Counted from the stretch's first letter, positions 27,813 to 36,451 are shown. The stretch: 64,000 bases of DNA from Fibrobacter sp. (GCA_017642335.1 JAGCPF010000071.1:1-64000), one strand, 5' to 3'. Notes: generated from the sequence alone by a model not told the origin. Numbers and translations are program-made.

Positions 27813-29741
27813 ATGTTTGGATTTTATCGTTTTGCGTGTGTCTCTCCGCGTTTGCGGGTGGCCGATACCGCCTACAATACCGAAGAGATTATAAAAAGTG
27901 CCGCTGCCGCTGTTTCCAACGGGGCGGCTTTTGTCGTGTTCCCTGAACTCAGCATTACGGGATACACTTGCAGCGATTTGTTCCATCAGGAACTTTTGCT
28001 CAGGAATAGCCTGGATTCGCTACTGAAAATCGCAAAGGCGTTCGAAGTGTCGGATGCGGTTATTGCCGTAGGGCTTCCGCTTCGGATGTTTGGCCGCCTT
28101 TATAATTGTGCCGCTTTTTTGCAGCGTGGCAAGGTAATTGCGGTAACGCCCAAGATTCATTTGCCGAACCAGCGCGAGTTCTACGAAAAACGCCATTTTT
28201 CGAGTGGTCGAGACTTGTTGCGGGGCGGTGCTGACGGGCGTCCGGTCCTTTGCACTATCGATGGTGTGGGCGATGTCCCGGTGACGAACTTCATCACGGT
28301 GAAGGGCTCTGGTTCCGAGGTCCGCGTGGGCGTGGAACTTTGCGAAGACCTGTGGACTCCTGCGCCGCCTAGCGGGGAACTTGCCTTTGCCGGAGCCAAT
28401 GTCATTGTAAACCTTTCCGCGAGCGATGCGTTGGTGGGCAAGCAGGATTACCGACGGAACCTGGTGCTGAACCAGTCGGCTCGCTGCATGGCTGCCTACG
28501 TGTATTCTTCGGCTGGCGTACATGAATCGACGACGGACATGGTCTTTAGCGGCCATTTGATGATTGCCGAAAATGGTAGCATGCTGGCCGAAAACAAGCC
28601 GTTTTCCCGCGAAACAGAAATTATTTATGCCGATGTCGATGCCGATCGACTGAACATGCAGCGTCTAAGCGAAGGTTCCTTCCAGGACTTTGACGGCCGG
28701 GAGGTCTATGCCCGTGCCGCTACGATTGAAAACCTGCGCCCGGTTGAATCGCTCAAGTTCCGCTTTGTCTCGCCGGCGCCTTTTGTGCCGGGAAACCTGG
28801 AAACCAGGGATCAATCCTGCACCGAGATTTTCAACATCCAGTGTGCGGGGCTTGCAAAGCGTCTCGATGCGTCGCATAGTAAGCGTGCCGTCATCGGGCT
28901 TTCGGGCGGCCTCGATTCGACTTTGGCTTTGCTCGTTGTCGCGGAAACATTCAAGTTGCTGAAGCGCCCTGCCAACGAAATTCTTGCGCTCACGATGCCC
29001 GGGTTTGGGACCACGAGGCGTACCAAGAACAATGCGGTGGTGCTTGCGGAACTTTTGGGCGTGGAACTCAGGACTGTCGATATCCGCAATGCCTGTCAAT
29101 TGCATTTTGCCGATATTGGGCACGATCCGAAGGTTTTTGACGTGACTTACGAAAACGTCCAGGCTAGGGAACGCACCCAAATACTGATGGATGTCGCGAA
29201 CAGCGAGGGCGGAATTGTCATCGGTACGGGAGATCTTTCCGAAATTGCGCTCGGGTGGAGCACCTATAATGCCGATCATATGTCGATGTACGCCGTCAAC
29301 TGCGATGTCCCCAAGACGCTCGTGCGCCATATTGTGGATTGGTATGCTGGCCGTTCCGATGCTGCGCTCAGGGGTGTGCTCAAGGATATTTTGGACACTC
29401 CGGTTTCTCCGGAACTTTTGCCTGCCGCTCCCAACGGACAAATTGCGCAAAAGACCGAGAGCATCTTGGGTGCCTACGAAATTCACGATTTCTTCTTGTA
29501 CCATTTCGTGAAATACGGTGCGCCGCCTCAAAAACTCCTGTTCCTCGCCAAGTACGCCTTTGCGGGCCGATTCACTGACGGGGAATTGGAAAAGGCCCTT
29601 GCCGTTTTCGTGCGTCGATTCTTTACGCAACAGTTCAAGCGCAGCTGCATCCCGGATGGTCCGAAGGTGGGAACCATCTCGCTGTCTCCACGTGCCGATT
29701 GGCGCATGCCCAGTGACGCGAGCTTTAGCGACTGGGCTTGA
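27813..29741 (+). CDS. nadE: Glutamine-dependent NAD+ synthetase
   Basis: A 642-residue two-domain enzyme for the last step of NAD+ synthesis. The N-terminal nitrilase-fold glutaminase shows the Glu-Lys-Cys triad in FPELSITGYTCSD, PKIHLPN and VELCEDLW. The C-terminal synthetase has the ATP pyrophosphatase loop GLSGGLDSTLALLV and TGDLSEIALGWSTY. It starts 12 nt after gltD with no evident ribosome site; CATATT ends 6 nt before the ATG, so it may also be made from its own leaderless mRNA. It adds another glutamine-using enzyme to this region and is followed by a terminator. Confidence 0.95.
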   Translation: MFGFYRFACVSPRLRVADTAYNTEEIIKSAAAAVSNGAAFVVFPELSITGYTCSDLFHQELLLRNSLDSLLKIAKAFEVSDAVIAVGLPLRMFGRLYNCAAFLQRGKVIAVTPKIHLPNQREFYEKRHFSSGRDLLRGGADGRPVLCTIDGVGDVPVTNFITVKGSGSEVRVGVELCEDLWTPAPPSGELAFAGANVIVNLSASDALVGKQDYRRNLVLNQSARCMAAYVYSSAGVHESTTDMVFSGHLMIAENGSMLAENKPFSRETEIIYADVDADRLNMQRLSEGSFQDFDGREVYARAATIENLRPVESLKFRFVSPAPFVPGNLETRDQSCTEIFNIQCAGLAKRLDASHSKRAVIGLSGGLDSTLALLVVAETFKLLKRPANEILALTMPGFGTTRRTKNNAVVLAELLGVELRTVDIRNACQLHFADIGHDPKVFDVTYENVQARERTQILMDVANSEGGIVIGTGDLSEIALGWSTYNADHMSMYAVNCDVPKTLVRHIVDWYAGRSDAALRGVLKDILDTPVSPELLPAAPNGQIAQKTESILGAYEIHDFFLYHFVKYGAPPQKLLFLAKYAFAGRFTDGELEKALAVFVRRFFTQQFKRSCIPDGPKVGTISLSPRADWRMPSDASFSDWA

Positions 29742-29784
29742 CGTAACCTTGCGGCAAGCAATTGCGATTGACTTTAGAATAATT

Positions 29785-29813
29785 CAGGCTGTCGGCAACG
29801 CAGCCTGTTTTTT
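29785..29813 (+). terminator. nadE terminator
   Basis: CAGGCTG (29785-29791) pairs with CAGCCTG (29801-29807) around a 9-nt loop, followed by six T residues. Confidence 0.88.
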
Positions 29814-29819
29814 GTGTGC

Positions 29820-29850
29820 AAAAAAAGGGAAGCCCGATTGGGCTTCCCTT
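29820..29850 (-). terminator. amtB terminator
   Basis: Reverse strand AAGGGAAGCCC and GGGCTTCCCTT (29825-29850) form an 11-bp stem with a 4-nt loop, followed by a T run. It lies 20 nt after amtB and abuts the convergent nadE terminator. Confidence 0.9.
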
Positions 29851-29870
29851 TCCGTGTGTTGGAGTTTTGA

Positions 29871-31136
29871 CTACATGTTGCTGAAGATTTGGAATCCGCT
29901 GTAGGATTCTTGTCCGTGTTCGCTTTGGTCGAGGCCGCGGAGTTCTTGACGTTCGGTAACGCGGAGGCCCATAGTCTTCTTGATGGCGAAGAAAATCAGG
30001 CTAGCAGCACCGAAGCACGGGACAGCGTAGGCGGCGATACCGATGAGCTGAGTGAGCACGCTGTAGTCGCCAGTCATATCGAAGATACCCACGGCGATCG
30101 TGCCCCACACGCCGTTCACCAGGTGAACCGAGAGCGCACCGACCGGGTCGTCCAAGTGCAGGCGGTCGAACAGGAACACAGCACCGACTACGAGCACACC
30201 AGCGATGGCACCGATAATCCAGGAGGAGAGCGGGGTCACCACGTCGGCACCGGCAGTGATTGCCACGAGACCGGCAAGGCATCCGTTGAGGGCCATGGTG
30301 GCGTCAGGCTTCTTCGAGACAATCCAGCTCGTGAGCGTTGCGGTAATGATGCCTGCAACGGCGGCGAGGTTCGTGGTCACCAAGATCCAGCTGGTAGCCT
30401 TCGGGTCGCCGGAGAGGGCAGAACCGGCGTTGAATCCCCACCAACCGAACCACAGCATGAACACACCGACAGTTGCAAGCGGAATGTTGTGGGCCGGGAT
30501 GGCGTGAACCTTTCCGTTCACGTACTTGCCGATACGCGGTCCGAGGATCATCACGCCGGCGAGAGCAGCCCAGCCGCCCACGGAGTGGACGAGCGTAGAA
30601 CCAGCGAGGTCGTGGAAGCCAGCCTTACCGATGGTCGAAAGCCAGCCGCCGCCCCATGTCCAGCTACCCACGATGGGGTAAACAAGAGCGACGTAGACGA
30701 GGGTAAAGACCAGGAAGGAGTTGAGCTTCACGCGCTCGGCGACAGCACCAGACACGATAGTAGCTGCGGTTGCTGCGAACATTGCCTGGAACAGCCAGTC
30801 GGCAAACAGCGTAAAGTGGCCGTTGTAGGCAGCGGTGAAGCTATTGGGGTTCGCCCAGTCACCGATGCCGAAGCCTGCGAATCCGAGAATGCCGTTGAAT
30901 GTTCCCGGGTACATGAGGCCAAAGCCCAGTAAAGCGTACATCGTGATGCCTATGGCGGGAACCGCGATGTTTTTGAAGGCGACGTTGGCGGCGCACTTGG
31001 CGCGCACGAGACCCGCTTCAACGCAGGCAAAGCCCAGGCCCATGATAAACACCAGCATGGCGCTAATCATGATCCAAATGTTTTCTGTCATAAAGATGGC
31101 GTCGCTGACAGGTACGACTTGTGTAACTTCGTTCAT
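29871..31136 (-). CDS. amtB: Ammonium transporter
   Basis: A 421-residue Amt/Rh channel with about eleven hydrophobic helices. Family landmarks: ACVEAGLVRAKCAANVAFKN near the N-terminus, FADWLFQAMFAATAATIVSG, FHDLAGSTLVHSVGGWAAL, FGWWGFNAGSAL and VHLVNGVWGT, containing the twin pore histidines. It passes NH3/NH4+ across the inner membrane. It follows the PII gene by 86 nt containing two hairpins and has an AAAGGA ribosome site. Sigma-54 control from the promoter ahead of glnK is expected. The C-terminal tail is where PII proteins gate such channels. Confidence 0.96.
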   Translation of the reverse strand: MNEVTQVVPVSDAIFMTENIWIMISAMLVFIMGLGFACVEAGLVRAKCAANVAFKNIAVPAIGITMYALLGFGLMYPGTFNGILGFAGFGIGDWANPNSFTAAYNGHFTLFADWLFQAMFAATAATIVSGAVAERVKLNSFLVFTLVYVALVYPIVGSWTWGGGWLSTIGKAGFHDLAGSTLVHSVGGWAALAGVMILGPRIGKYVNGKVHAIPAHNIPLATVGVFMLWFGWWGFNAGSALSGDPKATSWILVTTNLAAVAGIITATLTSWIVSKKPDATMALNGCLAGLVAITAGADVVTPLSSWIIGAIAGVLVVGAVFLFDRLHLDDPVGALSVHLVNGVWGTIAVGIFDMTGDYSVLTQLIGIAAYAVPCFGAASLIFFAIKKTMGLRVTERQELRGLDQSEHGQESYSGFQIFSNM

Positions 31137-31168
31137 TGAGAAAATCCTTTTAAAAAAGTGTTGAGGTC

Positions 31169-31212
31169 GGACCTTCGGTCCTTTGAGGTATGGGTCGCGC
31201 GTTTGCGCGACC
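31169..31212 (-). promoter_or_regulatory. Hairpins between glnK and amtB
   Basis: Two inverted repeats lie between the genes: GGTCGCGC/GCGCGACC (31193-31212, 8 bp, 4-nt loop) directly after glnK, and GGACC/GGTCC (31169-31181, 3-nt loop). No immediate T run follows the first, so partial termination, mRNA processing or protection of glnK mRNA are all possible. Confidence 0.55.
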
Positions 31213-31222
31213 TCGTTGCTCT

Positions 31223-31564
31223 TTACCCAATCGCCTCCGGTCCAGTTTCACCGGTGCGGATTCTGATGCACTGCTCGAGGCTCGTGACGAATATCTTGCC
31301 GTCGCCGATATCGCCAGTACGGGCGCCTGCGATAATGCCTTCAATGCAAGGCTGCACGAATTCGTCGTTCACCGCAATCTTTAAGCAAATCTTCTTGAGC
31401 AAGTTCACTTCGGTGACGACGCCACGGAAACGCTGATTATATCCTTTCTGCTGACCACATCCCAACACGTTGGTGACAGACATCTTGAATATGTTTCTCT
31501 CGTAAAGGGCTTGCTTCACGAGGTTTAATCTTTCAGGTTGAATGTAAGCTGTAACGAGCTTCAT
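31223..31564 (-). CDS. glnK: PII-family nitrogen regulatory protein
   Basis: A 113-residue PII trimer subunit linked to amtB, which it normally gates in response to 2-oxoglutarate and ATP/ADP. It begins [17 protein letters not shown] and has the C-terminal [20 protein letters not shown] nucleotide region. In the T loop the usual ELYRGAEY is replaced by [10 protein letters not shown], so the uridylylated Tyr51 of enteric GlnB/GlnK is Phe here; control by uridylylation at that site is not possible. The start was chosen from AAAGGA 5 nt upstream and homology; the longer frame is not coding-like. Confidence 0.93.
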   Translation of the reverse strand: MKLVTAYIQPERLNLVKQALYERNIFKMSVTNVLGCGQQKGYNQRFRGVVTEVNLLKKICLKIAVNDEFVQPCIEGIIAGARTGDIGDGKIFVTSLEQCIRIRTGETGPEAIG

Positions 31565-31617
31565 AACTTTCCTTTTTTTGAAGAAGTCCAATGTATTATG
31601 GAATTCGTTCCACCTTA

Positions 31618-31635
31618 TGCAAAAGGCGTGCCAAA
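31618..31635 (-). promoter_or_regulatory. Sigma-54 promoter of glnK-amtB
   Basis: Reverse strand TGGCACGCCTTTTGCA with GG and GC 10 nt apart, 55 bp before glnK. Upstream, TTTTACATTTT (31709-31719) and AAAATGTAAA (31747-31756) are inverted copies at a distance suited to an enhancer-binding activator. Between this and purF (31636-31928) lie only these AT-rich sites and the divergent purF promoter and leader. Confidence 0.9.
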
Positions 31636-31816
31636 ATGTTTGCACCATTATTTTTTTTGAAAAAAAAGCGATATTTGTGTGCTGTATCAATGATGTAGGT
31701 TTTTCGTATTTTACATTTTCGATTTCACAAAACGAAAATAATTCATAAAATGTAAAGTCGTGAATTTCCGGTGGCGTCACCCTTTTTTAGGGTGAAAAAT
31801 TTTTCTTCTTTTTTTG

Positions 31817-31928
31817 TTGTTGAACGATAAATCCGTTTCTATATTTTGCGCGTCCGCTTCCCTGCTTGCATCCGTACGGATGGGCTGTGACCTTCGAGGT
31901 AGGGGAGGCATACATTCAAAGAGGCGAT
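31817..31928 (+). promoter_or_regulatory. purF promoter and structured 5' leader
   Basis: TTGTTG (31817-31822), 17 nt, TATATT (31840-31845) predict a start near 31852. The 75-nt leader can fold as a closed three-way junction: outer stem GCTTCCCT (31856-31863) with AGGGGAGGC (31901-31909), hairpin CATCC/GGATG (31869-31882) and hairpin ACCT/AGGT (31890-31900). The sequence GAGGC occurs both in the outer stem and as the ribosome site (31921-31925), allowing alternative pairing. A motif called Fibro-purF has been described from Fibrobacter succinogenes upstream of purF; I cannot confirm identity from memory. Confidence 0.65.
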
Positions 31929-33314
31929 ATGCTCGAAGAATTGCACGAAGAGTGCGGCGTTATCGGAATTTATAACGGCGATAATGTTGTACGTAATGTT
32001 GCCATGGGTCTCTACGCACTTCAACACCGCGGTCAGGAAAGCGCTGGCTTTGCGGTCACAGACGGCGACAAGGTTCGCGTCCGTAAATCCATGGGTCTGG
32101 TTTCCACGCTTTTAAGAGAACACAACGTTGACGAACTGCAGGGATTTGCAGGTATCGGTCACGTGCGTTACAGTACGACGGGCGCAAGCACCTTGGCGAA
32201 TGCGCAGCCGATACTTGTGAGTTGCAAGTGGGGGCAACTGGCTGTTGTCCACAACGGCAACATCACCAACGCCAATGAACTCCGTGCCGAGATGGAAGCC
32301 GACGGTCACATTTTCCAAACCACTTCGGATTCTGAAATTCTTTTGCACGAAATCGCCCGCACCCATGCTGATACTTTGGGAGACGCCATCAAGAAAGCGA
32401 TTACGAAGTTCACCGGAAGTTTTTGCTTGGTGTTCATCAGCAAGGATACGATGTATGTCGCGCGTGACGGATTCGGCTTTCGGCCGCTTTCTTTGGCTCG
32501 TTTGGGAAAAGCTTGGTGCGTTGCTAGCGAAACATGCGCCTTCGATTTGCTCGGAGCGAATTATGTGCGCGACATCCAACCCGGTGAATTCCTGACCATC
32601 ACGAATAATGGACTTCACTCCGAGCGGTTTACGCACAAGGATCGGCGAGCCCATTGCATCTTTGAATATATCTATTTCAGCCGTCCGGATTCCAAGATTT
32701 TTGAACAAAGTTGCGACAAGATCCGCCGCAAGATGGGCAAGCAGCTTGCGAAGGAATGCCCTGTCGATGCGGATATCGTAATCTCGGTGCCGGACAGTGC
32801 CACCACGGCTGCGCTTGGTTATTCCCAGGCAAGCGGCATCCGATTCGAAATAGGCCTTTTGCGTAACCACTATGTGGGCCGTACGTTTATTGACCCTACG
32901 CAGAACGTACGTGAACAGAAAGTCAAACTCAAGTTCAATCCGATTGAAGGCGTGCTCAAGAACAAGCGTGTGTGTGTCGTGGAGGATTCTATTGTCCGCG
33001 GGACAACGCTCAAGATTCTCTCCCGTATGCTTCGCGATGCGGGTGCCCTGGAAGTGCATATCCGCATAGCGTCTCCTCCGGTTGCGCATCCTTGTTTCTT
33101 TGGCATGGATTTCCCGAGCCAAGGAGAACTGGCTGCAAGTTCCATGACTCCTGCTGAAATTGCGAAGATGCTTGGTGTCGAAAGCCTGGGCTATCTAAGC
33201 GTTGAAGGCATGAAGGAATGTACCGGCGAGGGCGAGAACTATTGCGCGGCTTGCTTCGATAACAATTATCCCGATTATATCGGCAACAATTCGAACAAGA
33301 CTCGTTGCGGGTGA
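31929..33314 (+). CDS. purF: Amidophosphoribosyltransferase
   Basis: A 461-residue enzyme catalysing the first committed step of purine synthesis, PRPP plus glutamine to phosphoribosylamine. The start MLEELHEECGVIGIY puts Cys9 as the class II glutaminase nucleophile after a short propeptide. HRGQESAGFAV follows, and the C-terminal phosphoribosyltransferase domain has VCVVEDSIVRGTTLK (PRPP loop). Late cysteines (CTGEGENYCAACF) resemble the iron-sulphur-bearing B. subtilis type. An upstream in-frame ATG (31866) lies inside the structured leader and was rejected in favour of the GAGG-preceded ATG. Confidence 0.96.
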   Translation: MLEELHEECGVIGIYNGDNVVRNVAMGLYALQHRGQESAGFAVTDGDKVRVRKSMGLVSTLLREHNVDELQGFAGIGHVRYSTTGASTLANAQPILVSCKWGQLAVVHNGNITNANELRAEMEADGHIFQTTSDSEILLHEIARTHADTLGDAIKKAITKFTGSFCLVFISKDTMYVARDGFGFRPLSLARLGKAWCVASETCAFDLLGANYVRDIQPGEFLTITNNGLHSERFTHKDRRAHCIFEYIYFSRPDSKIFEQSCDKIRRKMGKQLAKECPVDADIVISVPDSATTAALGYSQASGIRFEIGLLRNHYVGRTFIDPTQNVREQKVKLKFNPIEGVLKNKRVCVVEDSIVRGTTLKILSRMLRDAGALEVHIRIASPPVAHPCFFGMDFPSQGELAASSMTPAEIAKMLGVESLGYLSVEGMKECTGEGENYCAACFDNNYPDYIGNNSNKTRCG

Positions 33315-33463
33315 CGATTCTGCCTTTTAAGGCGATATTCCGGTTGTACTCTGCTTTTGGGCGGCTGTCTAAGGCGTATTTTAGTGTTTTGGTCTCTGCA
33401 AATAGGTTTTTGCATTAGCCATTTTTCTATATTTATCGCGGAATTTTTTAAAAAGGATAGATA

Positions 33464-34468
33464 ATGTCTATTAATTTCATCTCTCGTAGTGTGTTAGCCG
33501 TGGCCCTGGCTGCGGGTGTTGCTTCTGCACAGTTGCTCAATAGCAAGAGCATGGACGTCATTCGCGTCGAAAAAGTGGGTATTTCTGCAGGTAAAATCGA
33601 TAGCCTTGCTCAGATGCTCGGACACCAGCAGGCTCCCGGCAAGAAACTCACTGACGAAATGATGACGCAGCTCCGCTATGCCGTTATTGACAATCTTGTC
33701 GGTCAGGAACTCGTGAAGCTTGAATGCAAGAAGCAGGGCATCAAGGTCTCCGCCGCTAAGGTGGACAGCGTTTCCAAACTCTTCAAGGCCCAGTTCGGCA
33801 GCGAAGAAGTCTTCCAGAAGGAACTGAAGAAGTCGCATACGACTCCGGAACAGTTCAAGTCCAAGATCGAAGATCAGCTCAAGAGCGAAATCCTCCTCGA
33901 GAAGAACGTTCCGTACCCGAAGGACCCGACCGAAAAGCAGCGTGAAGCCTACTGGGAACTCAACAAGGGCAAGGTACCTATAAACGACACGATTAGCGGT
34001 GCCCGCATCTTCATCAACACGAAGGGCAAGTCCGCCCAGGAAATCAGCGATGCCAAGGATATGCTGAAGGGCCTTGCTGCCCAGGTGCGTTCCAAGAAGG
34101 CTACGTTTGCCCAGCTCGCCGCCATGTACAGCGACGACAAGGATGCCAAGAAGACCGGCGGCGTGATGAACAAGTTCGTGCCCAAGAGCAAGGGTGATGC
34201 CTTTGCCAAGGCCGTGGCCAAGATCAAGGTCGGCGAAATGACCGATGTCATGACCGAGAAGGACGGCGTTTCCATCTTCATGCTCACCGAACGTAACGAC
34301 GGCAAGTACGAAAGCTACAAGTTCCAGATTGACTACATCCTCCGCGTGCAGGCCGAGCAGGAACGCCAGATGAAGCTCAAGGCTTATCTCGACGGGCTTG
34401 GAAAGGTCTACAAGGTGCAGTACATCGACAAGAAGTACCAGCCGCCTGAGGCTATTGGCGCCAATTAG
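33464..34468 (+). CDS. SurA/PpiC-type periplasmic peptidyl-prolyl isomerase
   Basis: A 334-residue secreted protein with signal peptide (cleavage near GVASAQ), an N-terminal SurA-like helical chaperone region (about residues 25-165) and a parvulin domain (about residues 175-290; GARIFINTKGKSA, FAQLAAMYSDD, GGVMNKF). It probably helps fold outer-membrane proteins. A TATATT box at 33428-33433 and an AAAGGATAG ribosome site precede it. A GC hairpin GGGCGCC/GGCGCCC (34479-34498) with a weak T run follows before prfB. Confidence 0.85.
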   Translation: MSINFISRSVLAVALAAGVASAQLLNSKSMDVIRVEKVGISAGKIDSLAQMLGHQQAPGKKLTDEMMTQLRYAVIDNLVGQELVKLECKKQGIKVSAAKVDSVSKLFKAQFGSEEVFQKELKKSHTTPEQFKSKIEDQLKSEILLEKNVPYPKDPTEKQREAYWELNKGKVPINDTISGARIFINTKGKSAQEISDAKDMLKGLAAQVRSKKATFAQLAAMYSDDKDAKKTGGVMNKFVPKSKGDAFAKAVAKIKVGEMTDVMTEKDGVSIFMLTERNDGKYESYKFQIDYILRVQAEQERQMKLKAYLDGLGKVYKVQYIDKKYQPPEAIGAN

Positions 34469-34512
34469 TATTGAGATTGGGCGCCTGGCAAGGCGCCCTT
34501 TGAGGAACGACA

Positions 34513-35617
34513 ATGTTTCAAACTACACACACCGGGCTTATCGAACTGCGCAGCCGCATAGACAAGCTCTGGGGGTATCTTTGACTTAGAGGCGAAGCAA
34601 GAAGAGCTTTACGTCCTCGAAAAGGATTCTAGCGACCCGGACCTGTGGAATGACCAGGAAAAGGCGCAGTCCATGATGAAAAAAATCGGCAACCTGCGTG
34701 GCCTCCTCGAATCTTGGAAGGAGGTTTCGCAGTCGTGCGACGACCTCGCCGAACTGTACGAGATGTCCAAGGACGAAGAATCCGCCGACCTTACCGCTTC
34801 CATCGAATCCGATATTGCCGCACTGAAGGCGCGTGTCGAGGAAATGGAATTCAAGAAGATGCTGAACGGGCCGGACGACGCCTGTGCCTGCCTCATGTCC
34901 ATCCACCCGGGTGCGGGCGGTACGGAATCCCAGGACTGGGCACTGATGCTGTTCCGCATGTACACGCACTTCTTTGAACGCGAAAACATGGACTTCAAGG
35001 TGGTGGACTTCCAGGAAGCGGAAGACGCCGGCCTCAAGAGCGCGACAATTGAAGTGACCTGCGAGAACGCCTACGGGCTGCTCCGTTCCGAAATCGGGGT
35101 GCACCGCCTGGTGCGCATCAGCCCCTTCGACGCGAACGCCCGCCGCCACACGAGCTTCACTGCTGTCTACCTTTATCCCGAGCACGAGGACGTGGAATTC
35201 GATTTGGACATGTCCGAGGTGCGCGTGGACACTTACCGCAGTAGCGGTGCCGGTGGCCAGTACATCAACAAGACGGACTCCGCCGTGCGCATGACGCACT
35301 TGCCCACGGGCATCATGGCGAGCTGCCAGACGGAACGCAGCCAGATCCAGAACCGCGAGACCTGTTACAAGATGCTCAAGACGATGGTGGCTGAGCACTA
35401 CCGCCTTGAAGAAGAAGCGAAGCGCGATGCCCGCATGGCCGAGAAGAAGAAGGTCGAGTGGGGTAGCCAGATCCGTAGCTACGTGTTGCAGCCCTACCAG
35501 ATGGTGAAGGACTTGCGTACCGGCGTGGAAACGTCCGACACCGCGGGCGTGCTCGACGGCAAAATCAAGCCGTTCATCAATGCGTATTTGCTGAGCACGA
35601 GCGAAGCGCAGAAGTAA
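34513..35617 (+). CDS. prfB: Peptide chain release factor 2, programmed +1 frameshift
   Basis: RF2 releases nascent peptides at UGA and UAA. The 5' part (34513-34581, 23 codons, start ATG after GAGG) ends at CTT TGA C; reading continues in the +1 frame from GAC at 34583, giving about 367 residues. The slippery CTTTGAC is preceded by GGGGG, the internal Shine-Dalgarno of the classical prfB autoregulatory frameshift. Domains present: SPF tripeptide in LVRISPFDANARRHTSF and the catalytic GGQ in SSGAGGQYINKTDSAVR. The frame break is therefore functional, not a pseudogene. A terminator follows at 35640-35665. Confidence 0.96.
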
Positions 35618-35639
35618 GACCGCTCTTTCATCTAAAAAA

Positions 35640-35665
35640 ATCCCCAGTTCTTGCCGGGGATTTTT
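35640..35665 (+). terminator. prfB terminator
   Basis: ATCCCC (35640-35645) pairs with GGGGAT (35656-35661) around a 10-nt loop and runs into TTTTT; an A run on the other side makes it potentially bidirectional, serving the convergent gene at 35737. Confidence 0.85.
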
Positions 35666-35678
35666 GCATGAGATTGTC

Positions 35679-35737
35679 GCGCCCTTGGCGCCAAACTAAA
35701 ACTCGCCGCTCATAGCTCACAGCTCAAAGCTCACCGC
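35679..35737. repeat. Hairpin plus degenerate word repeat
   Basis: GCGCC/GGCGC (35679-35691, 3-nt loop) is followed by GCCAAACTAAAA (35690-35701) and then by repeated 8-nt words, GCTCATA GCTCACA GCTCAAA GCTCACC (35708-35736), ending at the stop codon of the next gene. The 12-mer GCCAAACTAAAA recurs at 61182-61193 in a similar hairpin-plus-words element. Confidence 0.7.
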
Positions 35738-36441
35738 TACTTGCGCCAGACGCCGATAAGGCTCTTGTTCTTGCGCATCGTGAGCCAGAACGTGGGCCAT
35801 ATCAGGATGATGTCGCGGATGAGGCTCGTCCATGCTTCGGCCTTGTCCTGTGCGCCTTCGAGTTCGAAGCAACCGCAGGTGATGCCGAGATCATTCCACA
35901 GTGCCCAGGCGAGCGCGATGATGAAACTCACGAACATCCAGAAGATGGCGAACGCCGATTCCTTCGCGAACGGAGTAAAGATCATGGCGAGGCCGAACCA
36001 CAGTTCGAACTGCGGGTATACCAGCGCGAAGAAGTTGTTCACGAAGTCGAGGTGCAGCGCCGAGAAGAACTGGTACTGTGCCACCAGCGTTGCGAATTGG
36101 TGCGGGTCCTGGATTTTGAAAATTGAGGCGAAGATGAACATGCCGCCGATGCCGATACGGCAGAGTGTCTCGAGCGCACGGATGGTGAAATCCTTTTGCA
36201 GCTTGAATGCGGGAATGATGAGGAGACCGCAAAGAACGCATGCGCCGACACCCACGTGGATGTTGTAGCGGTAGGCCTTGGGCCAAATGTTGATGAGCCA
36301 GTCCTGGTCGGTAAACGTGAGGAAGGTTTCGGGGAAACTGATTTCGGCAACGCCCACGGCGACAAAGAAACTTGCAACGAGGAGAATCACGCCCGCAGCG
36401 ACGGAGCGCTTGATGTTCTGTTTTTCAAAGCATTCGATCAT
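35737..36441 (-). CDS. MauE/DoxX-like integral membrane protein
   Basis: A 234-residue protein with about six hydrophobic segments. The central part (GIGGMFIFASIFKIQDPHQFA and following VAQYQF) resembles the MauE/DoxX family of quinone- or thiol-linked membrane proteins; GITCGCFELEG near residue 190 supplies a C-x-C pair. Role unknown; members often act in envelope redox or protein maturation. It has a GGGGGCG ribosome site and follows a small membrane-protein gene by 10 nt, forming a two-gene unit. Confidence 0.7.
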   Translation of the reverse strand: MIECFEKQNIKRSVAAGVILLVASFFVAVGVAEISFPETFLTFTDQDWLINIWPKAYRYNIHVGVGACVLCGLLIIPAFKLQKDFTIRALETLCRIGIGGMFIFASIFKIQDPHQFATLVAQYQFFSALHLDFVNNFFALVYPQFELWFGLAMIFTPFAKESAFAIFWMFVSFIIALAWALWNDLGITCGCFELEGAQDKAEAWTSLIRDIILIWPTFWLTMRKNKSLIGVWRK

Positions 36442-36451
36442 TGTTCGCCCC

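Noticed and set aside
29749..29780. A small RNA gene between nadE and amtB
   Set aside because: The structure there is fully explained by two converging terminators.
31866..31928. purF starting at the ATG at 31866
   Set aside because: This would place the catalytic Cys far from the N-terminus and translate the structured leader; the ATG at 31929 has GAGG and puts the Cys after a short propeptide.
34673..35617. prfB as a shorter, single-frame gene starting at 34673
   Set aside because: It would miss the RF2 N-terminal domain; the upstream frame with CTTTGAC and internal Shine-Dalgarno explains the break as programmed.
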